DNA of 30,448 nt from a virus. The stretch lies in IMG/VR virus record IMGVR_UViG_3300032053_000344, positions 1 to 30,448 of that record, one strand, 5' to 3'. Within the stretch, counting starts at the first letter, position 1; each line of letters begins with the position of its first letter. Under the pieces are notes generated by a model. That model was not told where the DNA came from and made no database searches. It saw nothing but the letters and a program-made list of their open reading frames with translations. Positions 24,049-29,821 of this stretch are shown piece by piece. Position numbers and translations under genes: made by a program.

Positions 24049-24181
24049 AAATGTCACGCTAAAAATTGAAAAAGGAAAGGTTGAAAATCAAAGGAATGTA
24101 TTCTTTTTTGTTTCAATAATTCTTGTTTTTCTCATAACAGGGTTTATTCTGCTACGATTAAAAAGGATGCTAGGCTTCTGA
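23732..24181 (+). CDS. Rz-like coiled-coil inner-membrane protein (i-spanin)
   Basis: The product has 149 residues. A signal anchor lies at residues 7-24 (VYLFACFLGLFMCFLVAK), then a long coiled coil (about 30-118, for example LSRLETISTTLETDRQNLL). Unlike classical Rz, there is a second membrane helix at ~122-142 (VFFFVSIILVFLITGFILL). It starts 4 nt after the lipoprotein start, so both genes share one ribosome-site region. The extra helix is odd for an i-spanin: the protein might be a two-anchor variant or something else using the same locus. Confidence 0.6.
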   Translation: MGILKKVYLFACFLGLFMCFLVAKVSPETYQVTELELSRLETISTTLETDRQNLLSQVSVLKTVATDLQTDSKSLTEQLKKDRETLTNLRQSFERSEAEKQKTLNENVTLKIEKGKVENQRNVFFFVSIILVFLITGFILLRLKRMLGF

Positions 24182-24247
24182 AACGTCACCAAACGCTTGA
24201 CGATTGATTTCCAGCGTACTTACAAGCAAAAACAACAAACTATCGGT

Positions 24248-24280
24248 AGCCCTGTAAAAGATGCTTTACAGGGCTTTTTT
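24248..24280 (+). terminator. Strong intrinsic terminator ending the late operon
   Basis: A perfect 11-bp stem AGCCCTGTAAA/TTTACAGGGCT with a 6-nt loop is followed by a T run. It separates the lysis genes from the early promoter at 24323. The 24182-24371 intergenic stretch otherwise holds only that promoter. Confidence 0.95.
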
Positions 24281-24322
24281 ATAACCTGAAAAAATATTGC
24301 AAAATAAATACAAAAAAAACGC

Positions 24323-24352
24323 TTGACTGTATAATACAATGTATGATACGAT
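24323..24352 (+). promoter_or_regulatory. Early promoter with paired GTATNATAC palindromes
   Basis: TTGACT (24323-24328), an 18-bp gap, then TACGAT (24347-24352) fits a sigma70 promoter for the recombination operon. Inside lie GTATAATAC (24329-24337) and GTATGATAC (24341-24349), two 9-bp palindromes 12 bp apart, suggesting an operator. GTATGATAC is also found at the 29998 promoter. Confidence 0.7.
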
Positions 24353-24371
24353 AGATTATTGAGGTAACGAA

Positions 24372-24551
24372 ATGCAACCAGTTGAGTGTACAAGAGAAAG
24401 CAGAATCTGTCCTAAAGGTTTGAAAGTGTGCTGTCGGTTTTGTGAATACAAAGAAAATCATGAAGAATGTAACGGTGACAAAGACTTTGGGTGTGGAGAG
24501 TGGGAAATAGTATACTATTGCAAAGACGAATCAGAAGGAGAAGACAAATGA
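24372..24551 (+). CDS. 59-residue Cys-rich protein
   Basis: This is the first gene after the early promoter, starting at ATG 24372 behind GAGGTAACGA. Eight cysteines (6, 13, 20, 21, 24, 33, 41, 50) including CCRFC suggest zinc binding. It ends in an ATGA overlap with the next gene. First-position early genes often encode host-takeover factors, but no function can be read here. Confidence 0.65.
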   Translation: MQPVECTRESRICPKGLKVCCRFCEYKENHEECNGDKDFGCGEWEIVYYCKDESEGEDK

Positions 24552-24685
24552 CATTTTATGAGTTTATCAAGGGAATGAGTGAAACAGCGGAAGCAATGCA
24601 GGGGGCTTTCCCTTCCGGGTACGCAAGTGGATTAAAGCTAACAATAGACATGATGACGATAGAAATCGCAGGTGCAGAAATATGA
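24548..24685 (+). CDS. 45-residue small protein, unknown
   Basis: ATG 24548 has the best ribosome site of the region (AAGGAGAAG). The product is MTFYEFIKGMSETAEAMQGA and a further 25 residues ending TIEIAGAEI, mostly helical. An in-frame ATG at 24491 lies within the upstream gene and has no site. Function unknown. Confidence 0.6.
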   Translation: MTFYEFIKGMSETAEAMQGAFPSGYASGLKLTIDMMTIEIAGAEI

Positions 24686-24777
24686 CAGACTTCTTCAATG
24701 AACTATTTATGAATCTATGTATAACTGTGGTTGTTTTTTCGACCATGTATTTTTTATTCAGTTATTTGGGGGTTTAG
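24682..24777 (+). CDS. 31-residue membrane peptide
   Basis: ATG 24682 overlaps the upstream stop (ATGA) and the frame ends at TAG 24777, just before the ERF start. The peptide has an acidic start and one membrane helix (LCITVVVFSTMYFLFSYLGV). The ribosome site is weak, so coupling would be needed. It could be chance, but its fit between two genes supports it. Confidence 0.45.
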   Translation: MTDFFNELFMNLCITVVVFSTMYFLFSYLGV

Positions 24778-24778
24778 T

Positions 24779-25342
24779 ATGAATGTTTATGAAAAATTAG
24801 CAGAGGCAAGGGTGCGATTTCAGTCAAGTAACCCGAAAAAATCAGGAAAGAATACTTTCGCAAAGTATGAGTACTTTGAACTATCGGACATATTACCAGT
24901 AATTAACGGACTAGGAAAAGAGTTAAAGTTTGTTTGTTCTGTAAGCTTTACCGAAAAAGATGCCGATTTAACTTTTATTGACAGCGAAAAAGTTCTGGAA
25001 AGAATAACTTTCACCTGTCCAATGGCTAAAGCAGAGTTAAAAGGCTGTCACGATGTGCAAAATCTTGGGGCGGTGATAACGTATATTAAGCGGTATTTGT
25101 ACCAGAACTGTTTTGAGATCGTTGAATCAGATTCGCTTGATAGCCAGACGGGAAACATTGAGCCGAAAAAAACAAACACGAATGAGATTATTGAACAGTC
25201 AACTATACTTGAGGGATACCTGGAGACAGAACTGTTCGATGATGCAAACAGGATTAAAGCCCAAAGGTCGATTGACTCAAAGAACCTTGAAAACATAAAA
25301 GCATGGATTGTCTGGGTGAAAGCTAAGGAAGACAAAAAATGA
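24779..25342 (+). CDS. erf: ERF-family single-strand annealing recombinase
   Basis: I place the start at ATG 24779 behind GGGGG; 187 residues. The N-terminus YEKLAEARVRFQSSNPKKSG, FAKYEYFELSDILPVIN (28-43) and the core QNLGAVITYIKRYLY (94-108) are typical of ERF proteins (P22 Erf type), which anneal complementary single strands during recombination and genome circularisation. The C-terminal ~60 residues are variable and charged. It groups with Gp157-like and SSB-like genes downstream. Confidence 0.88.
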   Translation: MNVYEKLAEARVRFQSSNPKKSGKNTFAKYEYFELSDILPVINGLGKELKFVCSVSFTEKDADLTFIDSEKVLERITFTCPMAKAELKGCHDVQNLGAVITYIKRYLYQNCFEIVESDSLDSQTGNIEPKKTNTNEIIEQSTILEGYLETELFDDANRIKAQRSIDSKNLENIKAWIVWVKAKEDKK

Positions 25343-25824
25343 TTAAACTCTATGAAATAATGCAACAATTTGATGCCTTAGCTTCTTTTGACATTGACGA
25401 AGAGCAGGACATGGTTGCCTTTCGGGAACTTCTCGCAGGGATTGTGGGAACTTTTGACGAGAAAGCTGAAAACTACTGCAAACTGATACGGTCGTTTGAA
25501 GCAGAAGCAGACGCTTTCAAAGAAGAAAAACTACGCTTAGAAAAGAAGCAAAAGGCGTTGAACGGAAAAGCAGACGCTTTGAGAACATACCTTGAATACG
25601 CTGCAAAACAGATCATGGAAACAGGCGAAAAAAGGGCGGTCGGTTCGTTTACTTTGAAGATTCAACAAAACCCTGAAAAGCTGAATATCTTTGATGCGTC
25701 AAAGATCGCAGGTTGTTACATGGTATCAACTCCAGACACGGCACAGATCAAGAGCGTATTAAAAGCAGGTGGAAAAATTGAAGGGGCGGAGCTTGTAAGG
25801 GCAACAAGCTTGAGAATATCTTGA
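25339..25824 (+). CDS. Gp157-like protein
   Basis: The product has 161 residues with a helical coiled-coil N-terminal two-thirds (EAEADAFKEEKLRLEKKQKA) and a beta end (VGSFTLKIQQNPEKLNIFD). This is the layout of the siphovirus Gp157 family, common beside ERF or RecT genes. Its exact function is not established; it is proposed to serve replication or recombination. Coupled on both sides (ATGA at the start, TTGA at the end). Confidence 0.8.
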   Translation: MIKLYEIMQQFDALASFDIDEEQDMVAFRELLAGIVGTFDEKAENYCKLIRSFEAEADAFKEEKLRLEKKQKALNGKADALRTYLEYAAKQIMETGEKRAVGSFTLKIQQNPEKLNIFDASKIAGCYMVSTPDTAQIKSVLKAGGKIEGAELVRATSLRIS

Positions 25825-26339
25825 TAGAATTAACAGCGTATTTTAGACTAAAAGATGGCTTTATAACCTTCAAGATACCAGAGGGCTATCTGGAACAAGT
25901 AAAACTAGAGCTTGCAACTTTGAAAACAGATCAGGCGTATTTGAAGTTTGGCAAGCCAAAAAAGCCCCGGACAATTGGAGAAGGATCGCAAAATAGTCAT
26001 GCGTGGGGGCATTGTACAGAGATCGCAAGGGCTTTAGGGAATGAGGTTTACGAAATCGAGTACATTGCAAAAGTGAGGGCTATTAAACGAGGTTATCCGG
26101 TTTCTATTTGTCTGGGGCTTCCAGTGGTAAAGAGTCAATCTGATATTGACACCGTAGAATGTGGCTATCTGATAGACGAATACCATCAAATAGCAGCCGA
26201 AAACGGAATAAGATTAACGGAAAATGAACCCGAAATTAAGGCAGAAAGAGTAAAGGCATGGTCTGAAATGACAAGGGCAGAACAGGCGATTAGTGACCCT
26301 GAAAGGTTTGATGCTGAAATGCAACTGGAGATATTTTGA
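25821..26339 (+). CDS. Conserved recombination-cassette protein, unknown
   Basis: The product has 172 residues and uses TTG 25821 in a TTGA overlap. Motifs SQNSHAWGHCTEIARALGN (58-76), RAIKRGYP and TVECGYLIDEYHQIAAENGI recur in phage proteins encoded near ERF. The style somewhat resembles NinB/Orf recombination mediators, but I would not name it. The SQNxHxxGH stretch looks like a ligand site. Confidence 0.6.
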   Translation: MIELTAYFRLKDGFITFKIPEGYLEQVKLELATLKTDQAYLKFGKPKKPRTIGEGSQNSHAWGHCTEIARALGNEVYEIEYIAKVRAIKRGYPVSICLGLPVVKSQSDIDTVECGYLIDEYHQIAAENGIRLTENEPEIKAERVKAWSEMTRAEQAISDPERFDAEMQLEIF

Positions 26340-26503
26340 AAAAGAAGATCAATAAAGATCCTTTGAAGATAAGGGATAATAACGGGAGAAGCCTTGCGGT
26401 TGCGATACCAAAGGCAAGCGGGTTTACAGAAAAAGACTTTGTAAACATCATACAAAAAGACGCTGATACATTGATTATACAGCGGATTAAAAAGGGGGAG
26501 TAA
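26336..26503 (+). CDS. 55-residue AbrB/SpoVT-like DNA-binding protein
   Basis: TTG 26336 lies 5 bp after GGAG and overlaps the upstream stop by TTGA; the frame ends at TAA 26503. KIRDNNGRSLAVAIPKASGF followed by TEKDFVNII and LIIQRIKK matches the swapped-hairpin AbrB fold found in MazE-type antitoxins and regulators. No toxin gene is adjacent, so a transcription role is more likely. Confidence 0.6.
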   Translation: MKKKINKDPLKIRDNNGRSLAVAIPKASGFTEKDFVNIIQKDADTLIIQRIKKGE

Positions 26504-26818
26504 GTGGAAGGAAAAATCTATTGTGGATCAGGGAAAGAAAAAACATTTAATGGGGGCGGTTCAATAATCGAGGTTTCTTTGACTCTTGATGGTATTGCTG
26601 AATTATTTAAACAATACGGATTTACTACAAAGGCAGGAAAAAAGATTATCAAGCTCAAGATTGGAAAGCGTAGAGAGATAGGTAATTATGGAGAAACGCA
26701 TACTGTCGAGATAGATACCTTTAAGCCGGAAGCAAAGCCACAGCGTGACGAAGTAACAAAGCATTATGCAAAAGATGATTCCGTACCGCCTGATTTTCCA
26801 GACGATATACCATTTTAA
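26504..26818 (+). CDS. SSB-like single-strand DNA-binding protein
   Basis: The product has 104 residues and uses GTG 26504 behind GGGGGAG, directly after the upstream stop. It is beta-rich (IIEVSLTLDGIAEL; KKIIKLKIGKRREIG) and ends in an acidic tail DDSVPPDFPDDIPF. The terminal DDIPF is the same tip by which bacterial SSB recruits replication and repair partners. It fits the ERF/Gp157 cassette. Confidence 0.75.
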   Translation: MEGKIYCGSGKEKTFNGGGSIIEVSLTLDGIAELFKQYGFTTKAGKKIIKLKIGKRREIGNYGETHTVEIDTFKPEAKPQRDEVTKHYAKDDSVPPDFPDDIPF

Positions 26819-26825
26819 TTAAACA

Positions 26826-26841
26826 GCCGGAGCAATCCGGC
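26826..26841 (+). promoter_or_regulatory. Hairpin with GCAA tetraloop before 26854 gene
   Basis: GCCGGA/TCCGGC forms a perfect 6-bp GC-rich stem closed by a GCAA (GNRA) tetraloop. No T run follows, so it is not a terminator. It sits between the SSB-like stop and the next ribosome site and may stabilise mRNA or tune translation. Confidence 0.65.
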
Positions 26842-26853
26842 AAAGGTTGCAAA

Positions 26854-27072
26854 ATGAATGAAATTGAGGTTTTGATGTATAATCAGTTTATTGGTAAGAT
26901 GCCAAAAGATGAACTTTACACGGAAACAATGACCGTAATAAGTCAACATCCCTGTAATGCTCCTCTGATTCACCTGTGTTATAACGAATGGAAAAACAGA
27001 GAAATGAATGATGTTTTTCTTGACGCTTATAATGAAGCGATTCACAAAGTAGTTGAGGAAATGACGGTATGA
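26854..27072 (+). CDS. Small acidic protein, unknown
   Basis: The product has 72 residues, mostly helical and acidic, with two Cys in the middle (HPCNAPLIHLCYNEWKNREM). AAAGG precedes the ATG. It overlaps the next gene by ATGA. No family recognised. Confidence 0.6.
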   Translation: MNEIEVLMYNQFIGKMPKDELYTETMTVISQHPCNAPLIHLCYNEWKNREMNDVFLDAYNEAIHKVVEEMTV

Positions 27073-27485
27073 AAAAACTACTTATAGCAGTATTCTTTTT
27101 TGTATCGGTTCTGTATGCAGAGGGTTTTACTGTATGTAAATTAAAAATTGATATGGTTGAACGTGATTGTCACACGGTTATGACAGCCGATGGGAATAGA
27201 CTTGAGAAGATAAGCGGTAATGAGTATGTATATTCAAAAGATACTGCATACGCTTATGAAGCTACTACCCTACTTTATTATAGAGGCAGGCTGCTAGAAT
27301 GGAGAAAGATCGTTTACCCTAAAACAGAAAAGGGAGCAAGATCCATGGTTGATGCAACTTGTATAAAGTATGGCGATTGGTCTAGCTATAAAGATGGGGC
27401 GTATACGTGGCGTAGAGATAATCAGATTTTCATGATAGTAGACTGGGGAGACGGGTCTTATAGTTTTGGTGTAGCAGAGTTATAA
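27069..27485 (+). CDS. Exported small protein, unknown
   Basis: The product has 138 residues. The first 17-18 form a Sec signal peptide (MKKLLIAVFFFVSVLYA) with likely cleavage before EGF; there is no lipobox Cys. The mature part is beta-rich with three or four Cys and Trp/Tyr-rich repeats (YGDWSSYKDGAYTW; DWGDGSYSFGV). A periplasmic phage protein in the early operon could act in superinfection exclusion or envelope change (inference). Confidence 0.65.
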   Translation: MKKLLIAVFFFVSVLYAEGFTVCKLKIDMVERDCHTVMTADGNRLEKISGNEYVYSKDTAYAYEATTLLYYRGRLLEWRKIVYPKTEKGARSMVDATCIKYGDWSSYKDGAYTWRRDNQIFMIVDWGDGSYSFGVAEL

Positions 27486-27494
27486 AAATAAACT

Positions 27495-27523
27495 TGTCAG
27501 GTTTATTGACAATATTCCTGACA
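27495..27523 (+). promoter_or_regulatory. Operator-like inverted repeat over the -35 box
   Basis: TGTCAGG (27495-27501) and CCTGACA (27517-27523) form a perfect 7-bp dyad around the -35 box of the antirepressor promoter. The arms are 22 bp apart centre to centre, about two helical turns, so a dimeric repressor could bind both on one face. It could also form a weak RNA hairpin for upstream transcripts. Confidence 0.6.
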
Positions 27524-27534
27524 GGGTTTATGAT
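27506..27534 (+). promoter_or_regulatory. Sigma70-type promoter for antirepressor leader
   Basis: TTGACA (27506-27511), 17-bp spacer, TATGAT (27529-27534): five or six matches in each box at ideal spacing. The start would fall near 27541, immediately before the two-hairpin leader. Confidence 0.8.
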
Positions 27535-27540
27535 AGAGAA

Positions 27541-27633
27541 GTAGAGAACGAATTAAAAAGACTCTCACCTTTTTTGTTCGTTTTTCATTCCTTTAGCCGT
27601 CTAGCGTGTGAGAGCGCAAAGACGGCTTTTTTA
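27541..27633 (+). ncRNA. Two-hairpin leader RNA with complementary loops and terminator
   Basis: Hairpin I pairs AACGAA (27547-27552) with TTCGTT (27577-27582) and AAAAAG (27555-27560) with CTTTTT (27569-27574), leaving an 8-nt loop ACTCTCAC. Hairpin II pairs AGCCGTCT (27595-27602) with AGACGGCT (27620-27627), followed by T residues, as an intrinsic terminator. The loop of II carries GTGAGAG (27608-27614), perfectly complementary over 7 nt to CTCTCAC in loop I. The RNA would be about 90 nt. It lies between the promoter and the KilAC gene, so it is an attenuator or a separate small RNA. Confidence 0.65.
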
Positions 27634-27650
27634 TTTTACAAGGGGAATAA

Positions 27651-28262
27651 ATGACTGACTTAATCACAGCTAAAGAAATGGCAAGCGTTTTTGGTACAGC
27701 AGAAAGTACAATAAGAAACAAGGCGAAAGAATTGTTTCCTTCACTAATTGAAAACGGTAAGAAGACTTACTTTAATCAAGATCAGGTTCAAATGATTAAA
27801 GACTCTTTGATACCTAGAGACCTTACTTTGAAAAGTAAGCTTGAATCAGTTTCAACCGACCTAGAAATGGAACGCAAAGCAATGGAAGTAATGGCGTGGA
27901 TGGGTCAAAAGATTCTGGTCATGCAGGCACAGTTAGTCGATGCACAACCAAAGATAGACTTCTATGATTCTGTTACCAGTTCAAAAGATGCTGTCGAAAT
28001 GAAAGATGCCGCAAAGGTTTTAGGTTTAGGAATAGGCAGAAACACTTTATTTCAGAAACTTAGAGATAAAAGTATACTTATGGATAATAACACGCCGTAT
28101 CAGACATACATAGATCAGGGATATTTCAGGGTAATTGAGTCTAAATGGGTAACTCCAGGCGGTGAAACAAGAATATCTTTCAAGACGGTTGTATACCAAA
28201 AAGGGTTAAACTACTTGCTAAAGGTTCTGAAAAAAGATATTGCAAAAGATTTAACTGTGTGA
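27651..28262 (+). CDS. KilAC-domain antirepressor
   Basis: The product has 203 residues. Residues 4-50 hold a helix-turn-helix (TAKEMASVFGTAESTIRNKA) followed by a wing; 55-95 is a linker helix; 98-193 is the KilAC domain (KIDFYDSVTSSKDAVEMKDA, LGIGRNTLFQKLRD, and Y-x-KGLNYLLKVL). KilAC proteins bind DNA and, in P1 and related phages, act as antirepressors that switch on lytic genes. No repressor gene is visible, so the target may be a host or prophage repressor. AAGGGGA precedes the ATG. It is flanked on both sides by a promoter plus structured RNA. Confidence 0.85.
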   Translation: MTDLITAKEMASVFGTAESTIRNKAKELFPSLIENGKKTYFNQDQVQMIKDSLIPRDLTLKSKLESVSTDLEMERKAMEVMAWMGQKILVMQAQLVDAQPKIDFYDSVTSSKDAVEMKDAAKVLGLGIGRNTLFQKLRDKSILMDNNTPYQTYIDQGYFRVIESKWVTPGGETRISFKTVVYQKGLNYLLKVLKKDIAKDLTV

Positions 28263-28292
28263 TACATTAAACAAGTCAAGAACTGGTAATCC

Positions 28293-28321
28293 TTGACGAT
28301 TACCTTATTAGAGGTGATAAT
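28293..28321 (+). promoter_or_regulatory. Promoter with internal operator before C4-like RNA
   Basis: TTGACG (28293-28298), 17-bp spacer, GATAAT (28316-28321). The spacer holds ATTACCT-TATTAG-AGGTGAT, an inverted repeat with one mismatch lying between the boxes, an excellent repressor position. Transcription would begin near 28328, exactly where the long RNA stem starts. Confidence 0.7.
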
Positions 28322-28327
28322 CAACAG

Positions 28328-28403
28328 AGCTTTTATTTATTGCTACGGTGCTAATACACTGGACACCGACTTACCATCGGGGCAATAGATAAAGGCTTTT
28401 TTT
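28328..28403 (+). ncRNA. C4-antisense-like small RNA, ~76 nt
   Basis: A 16-bp outer stem pairs 28328-28343 with 28382-28397 (two G-T pairs) and runs into seven T. Inside are two mutually exclusive hairpins: CGGTG/CACCG (28346-28350 with 28364-28368) and CCGA/TCGG (28366-28369 with 28377-28380), exposing CTAATACACTGGA or CTTACCA. With its own promoter, own terminator, size of ~76 nt and a place next to an antirepressor gene, it resembles the C4 antisense RNA of P1-like phages. The match is by architecture and memory, not by search. The rest of the 28263-28418 gap is its promoter and the next ribosome site. Confidence 0.6.
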
Positions 28404-28418
28404 ATTGGGGAAATATAA

Positions 28419-29153
28419 ATGAGCGACACAAAGAAGTATTACTGGTTAAAACTGCAAAGGGATTTTTTCAAACGTCACGATATACAGATAATAGAGAGTA
28501 TGCCTAATGGGGAAAAGTATTTAATTTTTTATTTGAAGTTGCTATGTGAAAGCGTAGATCACGACGGTAATTTAAGATTTTCAGAAGAAATTCCTTATGA
28601 AGAGGAAATGCTTGCAACGATAACGCACATGAATATAGACATAGTAAAGTCAGCCGTTAAATTATTCACAAACCTTAAGATGATGGAAATTATGGATGAT
28701 GGAACCTATTATATGAACCAAATCGAGAAGATGACAGGCAGTGCGACAAGCGATTCAATAAGAATGAAATTGGCACGAGAAAAAAACACTATATCTATAC
28801 AGAGTAATGACAAAGCGAACAATGTTCAAAAATGTTCAGAAATCGTTCACCAGAGTATAGAGTTAAGAGATAAGAGTAAAGAGTTAGATAATATTAAGAG
28901 TGTGCCTAACGTCACCAAACAAACATTTTCAAAACCTAAACTCGATGAAGTGAAAGAGTACTGTCAGGAAAGGAATAATTCTGTCGATGCTGAAAAGTTC
29001 ATAGACCATTATGAGTCAGTCGGTTGGAAAGTAGGTAGAAATCCAATGAAGTCATGGCAAGCGGCTGTCAGAACTTGGGAGAAAAGCGACTTTACAAAAA
29101 ACAAGCCTACAAGCGAGATAGATTACTCAAGGTATAAAGATTGGCGACTTTAA
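28419..29153 (+). CDS. Replisome organizer / replication initiator
   Basis: The product has 244 residues. The N-terminal ~110 (YYWLKLQRDFFKRHDIQIIE; GEKYLIFYLKLLCESVDHDG; winged-helix features) match the phage replisome organizer N-terminal domain. A low-complexity linker (about 125-170) is followed by a DnaD-like C-terminal part with AEKFIDHYESVGWKVGRNPM and SWQAAVRTWEK. Such proteins bind the origin and recruit the host helicase. The linker DNA holds iteron-like repeats. GGGGAA precedes the ATG, and the C4-like RNA terminator lies just upstream. Confidence 0.85.
   Translation: MSDTKKYYWLKLQRDFFKRHDIQIIESMPNGEKYLIFYLKLLCESVDHDGNLRFSEEIPYEEEMLATITHMNIDIVKSAVKLFTNLKMMEIMDDGTYYMNQIEKMTGSATSDSIRMKLAREKNTISIQSNDKANNVQKCSEIVHQSIELRDKSKELDNIKSVPNVTKQTFSKPKLDEVKEYCQERNNSVDAEKFIDHYESVGWKVGRNPMKSWQAAVRTWEKSDFTKNKPTSEIDYSRYKDWRL
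28811..28890 (+). other. Candidate replication origin inside the initiator gene
   Basis: Three direct repeats at a 10-bp period, AATGTTCAAA (28821), AATGTTCAGA (28831) and AATCGTTCAC (28841), are preceded by GAAC, so GAAC-AAT-GTTC is also a dyad. They are followed by four tandem 7-mers, TATAGAG, TTAAGAG, ATAAGAG, TAAAGAG (28856-28883), in an AT-rich tract that runs to ~28897. Binding iterons next to an easily melted repeat, inside the initiator linker, are the usual origin layout in phages with replisome organizers. Confidence 0.55.
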
Positions 29154-29170
29154 CTAAAAGATTGGTTTAA

Positions 29171-29208
29171 TGTGCCAATTTTTACGTTTAGAAGCATTTT
29201 GTGCCAAT
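29171..29208 (+). repeat. Direct repeat TGTGCCAAT, two copies
   Basis: TGTGCCAAT at 29171-29179 and 29200-29208, 29 bp apart, lie in the short gap after the initiator gene. ATTGG at 29161 is the inverse of the right half of the first copy. They may be protein-binding sites, but the evidence is thin. Confidence 0.3.
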
Positions 29209-29231
29209 ACTTGAAAAGGAGAAAACAGGCA

Positions 29232-29663
29232 ATGAAAACAATACCGGAGTTTATGACGAAAATTAGCGGATATTTTGGAGGGTTTCAAAACCAGACGGTT
29301 GCCGATATGGTTGCAAACGAATTGAGATATATTAAGCCGTCTGATTACGATTCACTGTTTAGACAGATTGCAATGACTTTACCGGCTGCATATAAGACAG
29401 ATTATAAAGCGATAGTTGAAGCTATTAAAATCTTGAAGCTTGAACAGCTAACGGAATCCGGGGCTGAAAGAGTCTGCAAGGTTTGTGGAACAGTCGATTA
29501 TACGTCTGGAGTCTGTTCTCTATGCAAATACGACGGCGGGGTAAAAGATGGCACTCCAGAGGAATATCGGGCATTTTGGGAAAACTGGAAAAATGGGGAT
29601 TATCCACGGTTTAATATCGCAGGAATAATGGCAAGCTTAGAATCAAAGGCGGTTGAAAAATGA
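29232..29663 (+). CDS. Zinc-ribbon replication-region protein
   Basis: I place the start at ATG 29232 (AAGGAGAAAACAGGC upstream); an ATG at 29172 has no site. The 143-residue product has a helical N-terminal two-thirds (MVANELRYIKPSDYDSLFRQ) and a zinc ribbon CKVCG...CSLCK (about residues 82-98), then a charged tail. Its place just after the initiator suggests a helicase-loader-like or accessory replication role. It ends in an ATGA overlap. Confidence 0.65.
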   Translation: MKTIPEFMTKISGYFGGFQNQTVADMVANELRYIKPSDYDSLFRQIAMTLPAAYKTDYKAIVEAIKILKLEQLTESGAERVCKVCGTVDYTSGVCSLCKYDGGVKDGTPEEYRAFWENWKNGDYPRFNIAGIMASLESKAVEK

Positions 29664-29821
29664 GCGAAGTAATGATTGAACTATATCGAGACTGGGTTAA
29701 AAATCTGGACATACGGCACTTCTCGCATGAGTATCGTAAGGTTATGGCTTTTAGAGACAGCCAGGATATCCTTGCAATGAAAAACATCTGTGCGACTGAA
29801 AAGCAAAGGAGGGGATTATGA
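29660..29821 (+). CDS. 53-residue small protein, unknown
   Basis: ATG 29660 overlaps the upstream stop (ATGA) and the frame ends at TGA 29821, again ATGA with the next gene. The product is helical and charged (SEVMIELYRDWVKNLDIRHF). It is boxed exactly between two genes. No family recognised. Confidence 0.6.
   Translation: MSEVMIELYRDWVKNLDIRHFSHEYRKVMAFRDSQDILAMKNICATEKQRRGL

Noticed and set aside
26336-26503. Type II toxin-antitoxin module from the AbrB-like gene
   Set aside because: No adjacent MazF/PemK-like or other toxin frame; the next gene is SSB-like.
29171-29208. Origin iterons TGTGCCAAT
   Set aside because: Only two copies in this gap; similar 8-mers occur elsewhere in genes. 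The cluster at 28821-28890 is a better origin candidate.
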